Shown one piece after another: positions 7,297 to 17,158 of a stretch of 64,000 nucleotides of DNA. The translations under genes and the position numbers were made by a program. The first letter of the stretch is position 1. Every line of letters starts with the position of its first letter. The stretch lies in assembly GCF_030165005.1 (NCBI RefSeq), contig NZ_JASNNW010000015.1, forward strand, positions 94,304 to 158,303, read 5' to 3'. This DNA is from Blastococcus capsensis. Its GTDB lineage: Bacteria > Actinomycetota > Actinomycetes > Mycobacteriales > Geodermatophilaceae. The notes under the pieces were generated by a model. The model made no database searches and was not told the origin of the DNA. It saw nothing but the letters and a program-made list of their open reading frames with translations.

Positions 7297-8208
7297 ATGA
7301 ACCTTCCCGTCACCTCGATCGCCCGTGCACTGCGTCCGACGGCCGGTCGCCGCCGCGTCCCCGGGCCGGCCCGCCGCGCGGGGCTCCTGCTGGCGGTCGC
7401 TGCCGCGGGCGGCCTCGTCGCCGGCGTCGTCGTCGCCGACGAGCCGGCCGCGCACGCCGAGCCGCGACTGGCGTCGGTGAGCGTCGCCGAGCAGCTCGGC
7501 ATCCCGGCCGGGGCGCCCGCCGACGTGGCCGAGGTCGCCGACACCGCGGCCGAGTCGCTGGAGCGGCTCGCCGCCAGCCGCAGCGAGCGCGCCGCCGAGC
7601 AGACCGCCGCGGCGCAGGCCCGGGCCGCGGCCGAGCAGGCCGAGCTCGACCGTCGGGCTGCCGAGGAGGCGGCGCGGATCGCGGCCGAGGAGGCCGCGCG
7701 CCAGGCTGCCGAGGAGGCGGCCCGCCAGGAGGCTGCCCGCCAGGAGGCCGCCCGCCAGGAGGCCGCCCGCCAGGAGGCCGCCCGCCAGGAGGCCGCCCGC
7801 CAGGAGGGCGCCCGCCAGGCGGCCGAGGAGGCTGCCCGTCAGGCGGCCGCGCGGCAGGCCGAGGCTGCGGCTCGTCCGAGCCGGGCCGCGGCCGCACCGG
7901 CTGCACCTACCGCGCCGTCCGGGTCCTACCAGGGCTACGCCATGCAGCAGCTCGGTGGCTCCGGCAGCGAGTTCGGCTGCCTGGAGAAGCTGTGGGGCAA
8001 GGAGAGCGGCTGGAACCCCGACGCGCAGAACCCGCGCAGCACCGCCTACGGCATCCCGCAGTTCCTCGACTCCACCTGGGCCGGCACGGGCATCGCCAAG
8101 ACCTCCGACGGCTACCGGCAGATCGACGCGGGGCTCATCTACATCGAGAACCGTTACGGCTCGCCCTGCGGCGCGTGGGCGCACTCGCAGAACAAGGGCT
8201 GGTACTGA
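7297..8208 (+). CDS. Secreted transglycosylase with coiled-coil repeat stalk
   Basis: 303-residue exported protein. A signal peptide (basic start, hydrophobic LLLAVAAAGGLVAGVVV, cleavage after AHA near residue 53) is followed by an Ala/Arg/Gln/Glu coiled coil of about 110 residues, including six tandem RQEAA units. The C-terminal domain (about residues 208-303) has GCLEKLWGKESGWNPDAQNP, AYGIPQFLDSTWAG and YIENRYGSPCGAW, a lysozyme-like SLT fold with the catalytic Glu in WGKESGWN. It should cleave peptidoglycan glycan strands outside the membrane. Start ATG 7297 with AGGAG at 7279-7283. Expression is likely under c-di-AMP riboswitch control, linking wall remodelling to that second messenger. 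Confidence 0.88.
   Translation: MNLPVTSIARALRPTAGRRRVPGPARRAGLLLAVAAAGGLVAGVVVADEPAAHAEPRLASVSVAEQLGIPAGAPADVAEVADTAAESLERLAASRSERAAEQTAAAQARAAAEQAELDRRAAEEAARIAAEEAARQAAEEAARQEAARQEAARQEAARQEAARQEAARQEGARQAAEEAARQAAARQAEAAARPSRAAAAPAAPTAPSGSYQGYAMQQLGGSGSEFGCLEKLWGKESGWNPDAQNPRSTAYGIPQFLDSTWAGTGIAKTSDGYRQIDAGLIYIENRYGSPCGAWAHSQNKGWY
7723..7812 (+). repeat. Six tandem 15-bp units encoding RQEAA
   Basis: Unit CGCCAGGAGGCCGCC repeats six times, nearly identical at DNA level (the first has GCT for GCC, the sixth GGC for GCC). In frame it encodes the coiled-coil stalk of the transglycosylase. DNA identity points to recent slippage or recombination, so copy number may vary between strains. Confidence 0.95.
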
Positions 8209-8311
8209 GAGGTCCCCTGTGCCCCCGACGCCTCGCGGACTCGGCGCGGGGCCCTGCAGAGGGGCCGCCGTCCTCCCGCCCATGCACGCTCGCGACGGGA
8301 CCGGCGCGCAG

Positions 8312-9502
8312 TCAGTCGAGCAGCCCGGCCTCGGCCTTCGCGGTGAGGGCCGTGCGGACCGCCTCGTCGACGGTGTCGGCGAAGGCCGGGTCGACCGCGC
8401 TGCGGGCGAGGACGGCGTCGATCATCCCGGGTATCAGCCCGGCGTCGACGCTGAGCACGAGCGTGCCCCCGGCGGCGAGGAAGCGGACGGCGCGCTCGCC
8501 CGGTGGGACGTCCCGCACGGCGGCCGCGTTGGCGAGGTCGTCGGAGACGATCACACCGTCGAAACCGAGCCGGTCGCGCAGCAGGTCGGTGACGACCGTC
8601 CGGGAGAACGCCGCCTGGTTCGCCGGGTCGAGCCGGGTGTAGATCGCCGACGACACCATCACGAAGGGGTCGGCCGCCGTGCGGGCCAGCGCGTCCGCGA
8701 ATGCGGTCACCTGCTCGTCTCCGGCCGTGGTCACGGTGTCGACGACGCCGGCGCTGGTGTCGGTGTTGGCGGCCACCCGGCCGAGTCCGGGGAAGTGCTT
8801 GAGCGTCGGTACGACGCCGTGGGCGGCCAGTCCATCGGCGATGGCAGCGGCGTCCACGGCCACCTCCGGGCCGGTATTGCCGTACTGCCGCTCGAAGTAC
8901 CCGATCGGCTCGTTGCCCGCCTCGGTGCCGGCCGGCACGACATCGGCGACCGGCGCGAGGTTGAGGTTGAGGCCGGCCGAGGCCATCGACGCCCCCAGGC
9001 CGTCGCCGAGCGCGGCGAGCTGCTCGGCCGGCAGCGCGCCCTGCTCGACCGCCGTGGGCAGGGCGTCGAAGCCGCGACCGCGCAGCGTCTGGACCTTGCC
9101 ACCCTCCTGGTCGGCGGCCAGCCACAGCCGCGGACCCGGGGCCTTTTCCTGCCAGTCGGTGGCGGTGGCGGCGAGTTCGGCGGCAGCCGTGGTGGAGCGC
9201 CCGGCGAGGAACACCCCGCCCGCGCCCTGCTGGACCAGATCGTCGGCTGCTCCCAGCTCGTCGAGCGGGACCCCGGCGACGAAGAGCTGCGCCACCCGGG
9301 CCCGGCGGTCCAGCCCGGTCAGCGCTGCGTCGACGGCCGCCTCGGGGCCCTGGGCGGCCGCGGCGCGCTCCGGGGCCACCGTCCGCACAGCGGCGGCGTC
9401 CGCCGTCGCAGACGCGAGACGGGTGGGCGTGCCGGCACAGCCGGCCAGCACACCGCAGAGCGCCAGAGAGGCCAGGGTCGACAGGCCGCCGCGGAGTCGC
9501 AC
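8312..9502 (-). CDS. nagZ: GH3 beta-N-acetylhexosaminidase lipoprotein (NagZ/LpqI-like)
   Basis: 396-residue glycoside hydrolase family 3 protein. A lipoprotein signal ends in the lipobox LAGC at about residues 19-22. The catalytic barrel has LWLAADQEGG, KHFPGLGRVAANTDT (the family KHFPG loop, with Leu where many NagZ enzymes have His) and the nucleophile region FDGVIVSDDLANAAA (Asp of SDD). NagZ/LpqI removes GlcNAc from muropeptides during wall recycling. GTG at 9502 with GGGAG upstream is chosen because it puts the lipobox at the end of a normal-length signal; the frame stays open to 9682 but would bury it. Convergent with the transglycosylase gene, another wall enzyme. Confidence 0.85.
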   Translation of the reverse strand: MRLRGGLSTLASLALCGVLAGCAGTPTRLASATADAAAVRTVAPERAAAAQGPEAAVDAALTGLDRRARVAQLFVAGVPLDELGAADDLVQQGAGGVFLAGRSTTAAAELAATATDWQEKAPGPRLWLAADQEGGKVQTLRGRGFDALPTAVEQGALPAEQLAALGDGLGASMASAGLNLNLAPVADVVPAGTEAGNEPIGYFERQYGNTGPEVAVDAAAIADGLAAHGVVPTLKHFPGLGRVAANTDTSAGVVDTVTTAGDEQVTAFADALARTAADPFVMVSSAIYTRLDPANQAAFSRTVVTDLLRDRLGFDGVIVSDDLANAAAVRDVPPGERAVRFLAAGGTLVLSVDAGLIPGMIDAVLARSAVDPAFADTVDEAVRTALTAKAEAGLLD

Positions 9503-9822
9503 GGGTCTCCCAGAGGGTCGGTACGGGATTCGGTCACGACCATCGACCGGACCGTCCGGGGATCCGCGGTTCGACGCGCCGGAGCGGATCCCGCCCGCCC
9601 CACCCGACCCGTGCGGGTGCTGCCGTTGCACCTGCCGCACCGCCGAGGGGTCGGCCGCGTGGAGCACGTCGTGGGCGACCACCTGCAGCGCTTCGGTCAG
9701 CGAGACGGGGTCGTGGCTCCCTGGAGCGAGACCTCCGCCGGAGCCGTTCCCGTTCGAGGGGGCGCCGGTGCAGCGTCATGCCTAAGGTCGGGGACGAGCG
9801 ACCGGACGGCAGAGGGGGAGCG
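9503..9822. other. Divergent intergenic region, nothing recognised
   Basis: About 320 bases between the divergent GH3 lipoprotein and a small helical protein. It must hold promoters for both, but I see no clear consensus boxes, repeats or conserved frame. A weak open frame upstream of the GH3 start shows no family similarity. Confidence 0.4.
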
Positions 9823-10224
9823 ATGACCGAGGCCGACGACAGCCGGCGAGCCGCGTCGCAGAGCGGGCTCGTGGGCCGGTCCATCGACGAGTTCGTCACC
9901 CAGCTGCGCGGCTTCACCGAGCGCGCGCGTGGTCTGGCGGGCAACGCCACGGCGCGGCTCCCGCTGCCGGCTCTGCCCAGCCCGCCGGGCGCGCTGTCGG
10001 CCGCCCAGGTCAGGGCGATCGCCGAGATGGTGAGCGCCCAGCGCAGCTCCATCGCGGCGATGCGCGCCCAGCTGGATGCCTTCGACCAGCAGCTCGAGGT
10101 CCTCGAGCGGATCCTCGACCCGTTGGTGGAGTGGAGCTCCACCTGGGCCCGTCTCGAGGAGGCCGTGGGCGACTTCGTCCGTCGCGACGGCGAGCGACGC
10201 CAGAGCGGCGAGCGGGCTCAGTAG
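9823..10224 (+). CDS. Small helical protein of unknown function
   Basis: 133-residue predicted cytoplasmic protein. After a polar start it has a Pro-rich linker (LPLPALPSPPG) and then long amphipathic helices (VRAIAEMVSAQRSSIAAMRAQLDAFDQQLEVLERILDPL). No cofactor or catalytic motif is visible and I do not recognise a family; phasin-like or apolipoprotein-like helical bundles look similar. ATG at 9823 is preferred over an in-frame ATG at 9778 because of the strong AGAGGGGGAG before it. Its last 7 bases overlap the end of a convergent gene with similar composition. Confidence 0.6.
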   Translation: MTEADDSRRAASQSGLVGRSIDEFVTQLRGFTERARGLAGNATARLPLPALPSPPGALSAAQVRAIAEMVSAQRSSIAAMRAQLDAFDQQLEVLERILDPLVEWSSTWARLEEAVGDFVRRDGERRQSGERAQ

Positions 10225-10655
10225 CCGTCGTCCTCGTCCCCGGGCTGGGGTCGACGGCGCAGCAGGCCGGTCACCGAGCCCATCCTGGTCTGCGCCTGCC
10301 GCAGCCCGGAGATCAGCGGCATCAGGTCGTCGTGGATCCGGCGTAGCGTGTCGGGGACCGTGTCGACGGCCGGGTCGTCGAGCACCCGGCTCACCCGCTC
10401 GATCCCGGGGCGCAGGGCCCGCACCGGCTCCTCGAGCTCCTCGACCAGCGACTCCAGGCGCTCGGCCATCCGCTGCGCCGACGCGATGGTCTCGCGGGCC
10501 GACGTCGTCGCGGCGGTCAGCTCGCGCACCGTGCCGTTGAGGTCGGCGAGGGTGCGGGGGAGCTGGGCGAGCGCTTCGGTCTGCGTCTGCAGCAGGGAGA
10601 GCAGCTCGGCGAACCCGGGGATGCGGGGAATGCCGAGGCCGCGGAAGGGATCCAC
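10218..10655 (-). CDS. Small helical protein, convergent partner
   Basis: About 145 residues, start GTG 10655 (tentative; only a weak GTGGG precedes it). The sequence VDPFRGLGIPRIPGFAELL is followed by heptad-rich helices (TLADLNGTVRELTAATTSARE, MAERLESLVEELEEPVRALRPG) and a basic/acidic tail ending DEDDGY. No known domain is recognised. The Leu/Ala pattern resembles the neighbouring 9823-10224 protein, so the two may be structural partners that overlap tail to tail by 7 bases. Functions such as polymer-granule or membrane-surface binding are possible but unsupported. Confidence 0.55.
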   Translation of the reverse strand: MDPFRGLGIPRIPGFAELLSLLQTQTEALAQLPRTLADLNGTVRELTAATTSARETIASAQRMAERLESLVEELEEPVRALRPGIERVSRVLDDPAVDTVPDTLRRIHDDLMPLISGLRQAQTRMGSVTGLLRRRPQPGDEDDGY

Positions 10656-10975
10656 CCCACGACCGTCGACGACCGGTGCCCGGGACGCAACCCGACCGGC
10701 CGGAGGGGCGACCCAGCGGCCGTGTGCTCGACCGCTGGATCTGGGCCGTCCGGTGCTGCGCGCGGCACCGGTTGCCGTGACGCGTGGGTGCCCACTCGAC
10801 GGCTCGCGCATGCCCCGGTGCTGCCACCCGGTCCGACCGGGCTCAGGACTCGGCTCGTTCTCCGGCGTCCTGCACCATCAGGGGCAGGAGGACACGCTGT
10901 CGCAGCCGTTCCCCGCGGCTTCGGCGGCGAACTCCGCTGGCAGGATGCACGTGGCCTGCTCGGTGGTCGCCAGAT
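10656..10975. other. Intergenic region, nothing recognised
   Basis: About 320 bases between two minus-strand genes. It should contain the promoter of the 10218-10655 gene. No hairpin, repeat or conserved frame stood out. Confidence 0.35.
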
Positions 10976-11820
10976 TCAGGCAGCGGGGGCGAACGACACC
11001 GACGCCCACTCGTCGAGCCCGAGGACCTGCCACGTCCGCCGCATGAGCGCCGGCGCGTCCCAGAGTTCGAGCCGCACTCCCCGCTGGGTCAGGCTGCGGG
11101 CCCACACGGCGATCGCCCGGCACCCGGCCACGTCGGCGAACTGCAACTGCGAGACGTCGAGGGGGCACGTGCCGCCGGTGACCGGTGAGGTCGCCAGCAC
11201 CCTGGCCAACTGCTCGGCGCCGAGCGCGTCGACGTCGCCGACGAGCACGACCCGCTGCTGGTCGAAGAAGACCTGGAACGCCGGGGGAGCACCTGGTGCG
11301 CGCACCACCGGGTGCACCGCGGAGGCCTCGGTCAGCGTGTTCGCCGGGAGATCGGCGCGGTAGGCGCACATCGCGGTCATGCCGGGCCCGTGCGCGACGA
11401 ACTCGTCGGTGACGTGCTCCCAGCGGACCGGCTCCGGCTGGACCTCCGGGTCGGCGGCCAGCGCACCGACCTCGGCGAGGACGCGCAGCCCTCGGTAGCC
11501 AGCGCCAGCGCCTGCGCCGTGGCGGCATCGCAGAAGGCGTGCTGCCGCTCGGCACTGGAGGCGCCGGCGGCGGCGTAGGCCTCGGCCACGGTGAGGGTCT
11601 GCAGCGTGCCCTGCTCGATCAGTGCGGCGACGCCGCCGAAGGCGGTGGCGAAGCGGTGCAGCCCCTCGACCACCCGGTCCCCGACGCAGAGCAGCCGTTC
11701 CCCCCGGGCCAGCCCGCCACCGAGGAAGTCCAGCGGTACCTCGTCGAGCTCGCGCTCGTCGAGGTACACCCAGCAGACGTGGTCGTGCGCCCGTTCGTCC
11801 CCCGACGGCCCAGCCGTCAC
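10976..11820 (-). pseudogene. MEDS-STAS regulator split by a frameshift
   Basis: From GTG 11820 the frame encodes a MEDS sensor domain (HDHVCWVYLDERELDE, FLGGGLARGERLLCVGD). Near 11491-11510, in a GGCGCTGGCGCTGGC run, homology jumps frame and continues as GYRGLRVLAEVGALAADPE, and then a STAS domain (QRVVLVGDVDALGAEQLA, LDVSQLQFADVAGCRAIAVW) to 10976. One missing base explains the break. MEDS-STAS proteins are anti-sigma-antagonist type regulators in actinobacteria. The GTG overlaps the pntB stop (GTGA), so it belongs to the pntAB operon. It may be a true pseudogene or a base-calling error; no obvious slippery site for programmed shifting. Confidence 0.75.
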
Positions 11821-13232
11821 AGCGCCCTGAGGATGTCCTCCACCCGCTCGCGCGCGTCACCGAAGAGCATCCTGGTGTTGTCCCGGAAGAACAACGGGTT
11901 CTGGACCCCCGCGTAGCCGGTGTTCATCGACCGCTTGAAGACCACGACGCGCTCGGCCTCCCACACGCGCAGCACCGGCATGCCGGCGATGGGGCTGCCC
12001 GGATCGTCGGTGGCGGCCGGGTTCACCGTGTCGTTGGCGCCGATCACCAGGACGACGGAGGTCGCGGCGAGGTCGTCGTTGATCTCGTCCATCTCCAGGA
12101 CGACGTCGTAGGGCACCTTGGCCTCGGCCAGGAGCACGTTCATGTGACCGGGCAGCCGTCCGGCGACCGGGTGGATGCCGAACCGCACCTCGACGCCGCG
12201 TTCGGTGAGCTTGCGGGTGAGGTCGGCGACCGGACCCTGGGCCTGTGCGACGGCCATGCCGTAGCCCGGGGTGATCACCACGGACTTCGCGTCCCGCAGC
12301 AGCTCGGCGGTGTCGGCGGCGCTGATCTCGGTGTGTTCGCCGTGGTCGACGTCGGCGGAGCCCACGCTGCCCTCGTTGCCGAAACCACCGGCGATGACCG
12401 ACAGGAACGACCGGTTCATCGCCCTGCACATGATGTAGGAGAGGTAGGCACCCGAGGAGCCGACCAGGGCGCCGGTGATGATCAGCAGGTCGTTGCCCAG
12501 CAGGAAGCCCGAGGCAGCGGCCGCCCAGCCCGAGTAGCTGTTGAGCATCGAGACGACGACCGGCATGTCGCCTCCACCGATCGAGGCCACCAGGTGCCAG
12601 CCCAGGGCCAGCGCCAGCACGGTGACCACCGACAGCACGACCAGGTTCGGCTCGACGACGAACACCACGGTGAACGCCACGAACAGCGCCAGCGCACCCA
12701 GGTTCAGCCAGTTGCGGCCCGGCAGCATCAGCGGGTTGCTCTTGATCCGCGCCGACAGCTTGAGGAAGGCGACGATCGAGCCGGTGAAGGTGACCGCGCC
12801 GATGAACACGCCGACCACCACCTCGCCCGAGTGGATCCCGGCCTCGGCCCCGTCGAGCACCGGGCCGCCGTCCTGCCCCGCGGCGCCCTCGACCGACAGA
12901 TAGCCGTTCCAGCCCACGAGGACCGCGGCCAGACCGACGAAGCTGTGCAGCAGCGCGATGAGCTCGGGCATGCCGGTCATCTCGACCTTGCGCGCCCGCC
13001 ACAGCCCGATCGCGGCACCGATGGCCACGGCGACCACGAGCAGGACGAGCCCGGTCGCCGAGGTGTCCCGGGTGGCCAGGCCGACGGTCGCGGCCAGCGC
13101 GATGACCATGCCGGCGATGCCGTAGGCGTTGCCCGCCTTCGCCGTCTCGTGCCTGGACAGGCCGGCCAGGCTGAGGATGAACAGCAGGCCGGCGACGATG
13201 TAGGCCGCCGACGCGGCGGTGGTGGCGGTCAT
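11817..13232 (-). CDS. pntB: NAD(P) transhydrogenase beta subunit
   Basis: 471-residue membrane protein. The N-terminal half has about nine hydrophobic segments beginning [18 protein letters not shown], and the C-terminal NADP(H)-binding domain III contains [47 protein letters not shown] and [18 protein letters not shown], all diagnostic of PntB. With PntA it couples proton re-entry to hydride transfer from NADH to NADP+. The start ATG 13232 overlaps the pntA stop by 4 bases, and its own stop overlaps the MEDS-STAS start, giving a three-gene unit. Confidence 0.97.
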   Translation of the reverse strand: MTATTAASAAYIVAGLLFILSLAGLSRHETAKAGNAYGIAGMVIALAATVGLATRDTSATGLVLLVVAVAIGAAIGLWRARKVEMTGMPELIALLHSFVGLAAVLVGWNGYLSVEGAAGQDGGPVLDGAEAGIHSGEVVVGVFIGAVTFTGSIVAFLKLSARIKSNPLMLPGRNWLNLGALALFVAFTVVFVVEPNLVVLSVVTVLALALGWHLVASIGGGDMPVVVSMLNSYSGWAAAASGFLLGNDLLIITGALVGSSGAYLSYIMCRAMNRSFLSVIAGGFGNEGSVGSADVDHGEHTEISAADTAELLRDAKSVVITPGYGMAVAQAQGPVADLTRKLTERGVEVRFGIHPVAGRLPGHMNVLLAEAKVPYDVVLEMDEINDDLAATSVVLVIGANDTVNPAATDDPGSPIAGMPVLRVWEAERVVVFKRSMNTGYAGVQNPLFFRDNTRMLFGDARERVEDILRAL

Positions 13233-14791
13233 CGGGTCGCGCCTCTCCCGCTCGGCCCGCGGGAGAACATGCCCAGCATGCGGCGGGTGACGGCGAAGCC
13301 GCCGAAGACGTTGATGCTGGCGACGAGGGTGGCGATGAACGCCAGTGCCCGGACGACGCCGTCGTCGCTGCCGAGCTGCAGCAGCGCGCCGACGACGATG
13401 ATCCCGGAGATCGCGTTGGTGACGCTCATCAGCGGCGTGTGCAGGGCGTGGTGCACGTGCCCGATCACGTAGAACCCGACGACGACGGCCAGCGCGAACA
13501 CGGTGAAGTGCTGGACCAGCTCGTCGGGGGAGAACGCGGCGAGCAGGAACAGCAGCGCCGCGCCGAGGCCGACGAGGGCGAACCGCCGTCCCGGTCCGGG
13601 AGGCTCGGGTGGGGGAGCGGGCTCCGCCTTCGGGGCGACGGGCGCCGGCGCCGCCGGGGCGGCCGAGACCTGCACCGGCGGCGGGGGCCAGGTCTTCTCG
13701 CCCGCGCGGACGACGGTGATGGTCCGCTGCACGACGTCGTCGAGGTCGAGGACGAGCTGCCCGTCCTGGCCGGGGGTCAGCAGCTTCAGCAGGTTGACCA
13801 GGTTCGTGCCGTACAGCTGCGAGGCCTGCGCCGGCAGCCGGGCGGGCAGGTCGGTGTACCCGATGATCGACACCCCGTTGGGCGTGACCACCACCTCGTC
13901 GGGCACCGAGCCCGCGACGTTGCCGCCCTGTGCGGCGGCCATGTCGACGATCACCGAACCCGAGCGCATCGAGGCGACCATCTCCTCGGTGACCAGCCGC
14001 GGCGCCGGCCGGCCGGGGATGAGCGCGGTGGTGATGACGATGTCGACGTCCGTCGCCTGCTCCGCGTACATCTGCGCGGCCCGCCGGTTGAAGTCCTCGC
14101 CCATCTCGCGGGCGTAGCCGTCGGTGCTCACCTGTGCCTCCGCGCTGGGGACGGCGACGTACTCGCCGCCCAGCGAGCGAACCTGTTCGGCCACCTCGGG
14201 CCGGACGTCGGTGGCCCGCACGATCGCGCCCAGGCTGGAGGCCGCCCCGATCGCGGCGAGGCCCGCGACACCCGCTCCGGCCACCAGCACCTTCGCCGGG
14301 GACACCTTGCCGGCGGCCGTCACCTGACCGGTGAAGAACCGGCCGAAGACGTTCGCCGCCTCGATCACCGCCCGGTACCCGGCGATGTTGGCCATCGACG
14401 AGAGCACGTCCATCGACTGGGCCCGGGAGATCCGGGGAACGGCGTCCATCGCCAGCGCCGTGATCGGCCGCGTGGCGAGCGCGTCGACGAGCTCCGGGTC
14501 CAGTGCCGGCGACAGCAGGCTGATCAGGATCGCGCCGTCGGCCAGCCGGTCGATCTCCTCGATCGCCGGGGCGTTGACCCGCAGCACCACCTCGGCACCC
14601 CAGGCGTCGGCGGCCGTGCCGATGCGTGCGCCGGAAGCGGCGTAGGCCTCGTCGGGGAAGCTGCTGGCCGCACCCGCCCCGCTCTCCACCACCACGTCGT
14701 AGCCCAGCGCCACCAGCTGGGTCACCGTCGCCGGTGTCGCAGACACCCGCGTCTCGCGGGGCCGCGTCTCGCGCGGGACTCCGAGCTGCAT
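13229..14791 (-). CDS. pntA: NAD(P) transhydrogenase alpha subunit
   Basis: 520 residues. Domain I (NAD(H) binding, alanine-dehydrogenase fold) starts [20 protein letters not shown] and includes [18 protein letters not shown] with [25 protein letters not shown] and [18 protein letters not shown] Pro/Ala linker leads to four C-terminal hydrophobic helices ([40 protein letters not shown]). It is a fused alpha subunit (alpha1 plus alpha2), as in E. coli. The ATG at 14791 is chosen for GGAACGGAG upstream and agreement with the family; the open frame extends much further upstream but is non-homologous. Confidence 0.97.
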   Translation of the reverse strand: MQLGVPRETRPRETRVSATPATVTQLVALGYDVVVESGAGAASSFPDEAYAASGARIGTAADAWGAEVVLRVNAPAIEEIDRLADGAILISLLSPALDPELVDALATRPITALAMDAVPRISRAQSMDVLSSMANIAGYRAVIEAANVFGRFFTGQVTAAGKVSPAKVLVAGAGVAGLAAIGAASSLGAIVRATDVRPEVAEQVRSLGGEYVAVPSAEAQVSTDGYAREMGEDFNRRAAQMYAEQATDVDIVITTALIPGRPAPRLVTEEMVASMRSGSVIVDMAAAQGGNVAGSVPDEVVVTPNGVSIIGYTDLPARLPAQASQLYGTNLVNLLKLLTPGQDGQLVLDLDDVVQRTITVVRAGEKTWPPPPVQVSAAPAAPAPVAPKAEPAPPPEPPGPGRRFALVGLGAALLFLLAAFSPDELVQHFTVFALAVVVGFYVIGHVHHALHTPLMSVTNAISGIIVVGALLQLGSDDGVVRALAFIATLVASINVFGGFAVTRRMLGMFSRGPSGRGATR

Positions 14792-15082
14792 CGTGGCGCT
14801 CCGTTCCTCGGAGGCAGACCTCGTCGCCTGCCCGCCTGCGGTGGGGTCGTTCGCGGTGCTGGTGGATCGGGAGGAATCTTGCCTGGTGACGGATCGCCGC
14901 GCGTTCGGCTCCGCGGATGCGAGCGAGCCCATGGGCCGTCGGGTGGCGGGATACGGGCGCGCCGCCGTACTCCCCCGAACGGGGGGCCTCGCACGCACCC
15001 GGGTGAAGGCGGCAGGGGGCATCGACCGAAGTAGTCCGCGGCGGGCCCGAGCGTCGGCGCCTGTGTGGACGAGGGGAGGACC

Positions 15083-17158
15083 GTGTCCGTCATCATCAGC
15101 GAGCCCGACGACGACCGTGTCCCACCGGCGGTCGTGGCATCGGTCTTCTACAGCGCCAGCGTCAGCGACAGCCTCGCCCTGGTGGTCGCCGAGATGGTGG
15201 CCGGGCGCGCCGGCGTGACCTGGGCCAACACCGGAGCGGTCGAGCTGCTGGGCTACGGGGTGGACGACATGCGCGCCCTGCCGGTCGACCACCTCTTCCC
15301 GAGCCTCGGCGGCGGGGAGCTCAAGCTCCTGCTGCGCCGCGAGCGCTCGGCCCGGATGACGCTCCCCGTGCGGACCGCCAGCGGGGCCATGGTGCAGTCC
15401 GTGGTCACCACCACGCCCTCACCCGGTGGCCGGATGTGGACCATCCGCATCGTCTCCACGACCAACGAGCAGGAGCGGGCGCTGCGGGCCACCGCCGACG
15501 CCCACGAGCGCCGCTTCTCGACGCTCACCGAGCGGTCCCCGGTACCGACGCTGCTGTCCGAGCAGGGCATGCGGCTGGCGCACGTCAACGACGCGTTCTG
15601 CAGCCTCGTGGGGCGTCGCGCCGAGCAGCTGCTGGGCACCGGGTGGATCGACACCGTGCACGACGAGGACCTCGAGGCGGTCATCGAGCAGGTGTCGGCT
15701 GCTCTGGACGGCGAGGAGGCGGAGATCCAGGCCCGCCTGGTGCGGGAGGACGGCGGGATCCGGACCACGGTGATCCGCTTCGCCCACGTGTTCACGCCGG
15801 GGGTGGGCGCCGGCTTCGTCGGCACGATCGAGGACATCACCGACCGCCTGGCCTTCGAGGCCAAGCTCGCCCACCAGGCCAACCACGACCCGCTCACCGG
15901 GCTGCCGAACCGCACGCTGCTGGCGCAGTACGTCGCGGACCGCTTCACCCCGGGGACCGGGGGACTGGCCTGCCTCTTCCTCGATCTGGACAACTTCAAG
16001 GTCGTCAACGACTCGCTGGGGCACACGGCCGGCGACGAGCTGCTCACCGAGGTCGCCGCCCGGCTCGGCTCGGTGGTCCGCCCCGGCGACCTGGTGGCCC
16101 GGTTCGGCGGCGACGAGTTCGTGGTGGTCTGCGAGAACGTCGACCAGGCTGCGGCCGTGGCCCTCGCCGAACGGATCTCGGTGGAGCTGGCCCGCCCCGT
16201 GCGGCTCGGCGGCGTGGACGTCCGCCCCTACGCCAGCGTCGGGGTCACCGTGCAGACCGAGGAGCACTCCTTCGCCGAGGAGCTCATCCGCGACTGCGAC
16301 ATCGCGATGTACCAGGCCAAGGCCGGCGGGAAGGGCCGCATCACCGTCCTCGACCAGCGGGCGCGGGAGCAGGCGCGCGACAAGCTGCGCCTCGTCGCCG
16401 AGCTGCGCGACGCGATCGAGCGCCGGGACATCACGCTGCTCTACCAGCCGATCTTCAGCACCGCGGACGGCCGGCCCGTGGCGGTCGAGTCGCTGGCGCG
16501 CTGGACGCACCCCGAGCGGGGGCCGCTCAGTCCCGCCGTCTTCGTGCCGCTGGCCGAGGAGAGCGGCCTCATCGCCGGCCTGGGGCTGCTGGTCCTGGAC
16601 GAGACGTGCCGGCAGCTGGCCGAGTGGGATCGGCTCATGGGGGCCGCCGCACCGCCGCGCGCCAACGTGAACGTCTCCGCGCTGCAGCTGGACGGCAACC
16701 TGCCCTCGCAGGTCGCCGCCGCGCTGGAGCGGCACGGACTGCACCCGTCCCGGATCAGCATCGAGATCACCGAGTCGGCCCTGATGAAGGATCCCGACGC
16801 GGCCCGCGAGCTCCTGCACCAGCTGCGCGACCAGGGCGTCGAGCTGGCCATCGACGACTTCGGCACCGGCTACTCGTCGCTGGCCTACCTGCGGCACCTA
16901 CCGGTGAACTGCCTGAAGGTGGACCGGTCCTTCGTCGCGGAGCTCGCCCACGGCCACACCGAGATCGCCTCCGCGGTCATCGCGCTGGCCCGCAACCTGA
17001 ACCTCAGCACGGTCGCCGAGGGGGTGGAGACCGCCGAACAGGCCGCGGAGCTGGCCCGCCTGGGCGCGACGTACCTGCAGGGCTTCAGCCTCAGCCAACC
17101 CATGACCGGTCCCCGCACTGCCGTCTGGTTCGCATCGCAGGGAGAGTCGACCCCATGA
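15083..17158 (+). CDS. PAS-PAS-GGDEF-EAL bifunctional c-di-GMP protein
   Basis: 691 residues, cytoplasmic. Two PAS-like sensor domains (roughly 40-130 and 145-265, the second ending [13 protein letters not shown]) precede a GGDEF domain ([14 protein letters not shown] ... [10 protein letters not shown]) and an EAL domain. The I-site RPGD sits five residues before GGDEF, so product inhibition is expected. The EAL signature reads ESL, but the metal and catalytic residues are present ([47 protein letters not shown]), so phosphodiesterase activity is likely. GTG 15083 follows GAGGGGAGGA. It is coupled by ATGA to the HDOD gene. The net direction of c-di-GMP turnover cannot be read from sequence. 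Confidence 0.92.
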   Translation: MSVIISEPDDDRVPPAVVASVFYSASVSDSLALVVAEMVAGRAGVTWANTGAVELLGYGVDDMRALPVDHLFPSLGGGELKLLLRRERSARMTLPVRTASGAMVQSVVTTTPSPGGRMWTIRIVSTTNEQERALRATADAHERRFSTLTERSPVPTLLSEQGMRLAHVNDAFCSLVGRRAEQLLGTGWIDTVHDEDLEAVIEQVSAALDGEEAEIQARLVREDGGIRTTVIRFAHVFTPGVGAGFVGTIEDITDRLAFEAKLAHQANHDPLTGLPNRTLLAQYVADRFTPGTGGLACLFLDLDNFKVVNDSLGHTAGDELLTEVAARLGSVVRPGDLVARFGGDEFVVVCENVDQAAAVALAERISVELARPVRLGGVDVRPYASVGVTVQTEEHSFAEELIRDCDIAMYQAKAGGKGRITVLDQRAREQARDKLRLVAELRDAIERRDITLLYQPIFSTADGRPVAVESLARWTHPERGPLSPAVFVPLAEESGLIAGLGLLVLDETCRQLAEWDRLMGAAAPPRANVNVSALQLDGNLPSQVAAALERHGLHPSRISIEITESALMKDPDAARELLHQLRDQGVELAIDDFGTGYSSLAYLRHLPVNCLKVDRSFVAELAHGHTEIASAVIALARNLNLSTVAEGVETAEQAAELARLGATYLQGFSLSQPMTGPRTAVWFASQGESTP

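Noticed and set aside
7723..7812. CRISPR-like array
   Set aside because: Units are 15 bp with no spacers and are in frame within a coding sequence.
9503..9682. 60-codon N-terminal extension of the GH3 lipoprotein
   Set aside because: Would place the lipobox signal inside the protein; GTG 9502 has a ribosome site.
11491..11510. Programmed frameshift in the MEDS-STAS gene
   Set aside because: No slippery heptamer or downstream structure stands out; an indel is simpler.
14792..15292. Upstream extension of pntA
   Set aside because: Non-homologous, overlaps the divergent c-di-GMP gene, and the ATG at 14791 has a good ribosome site.
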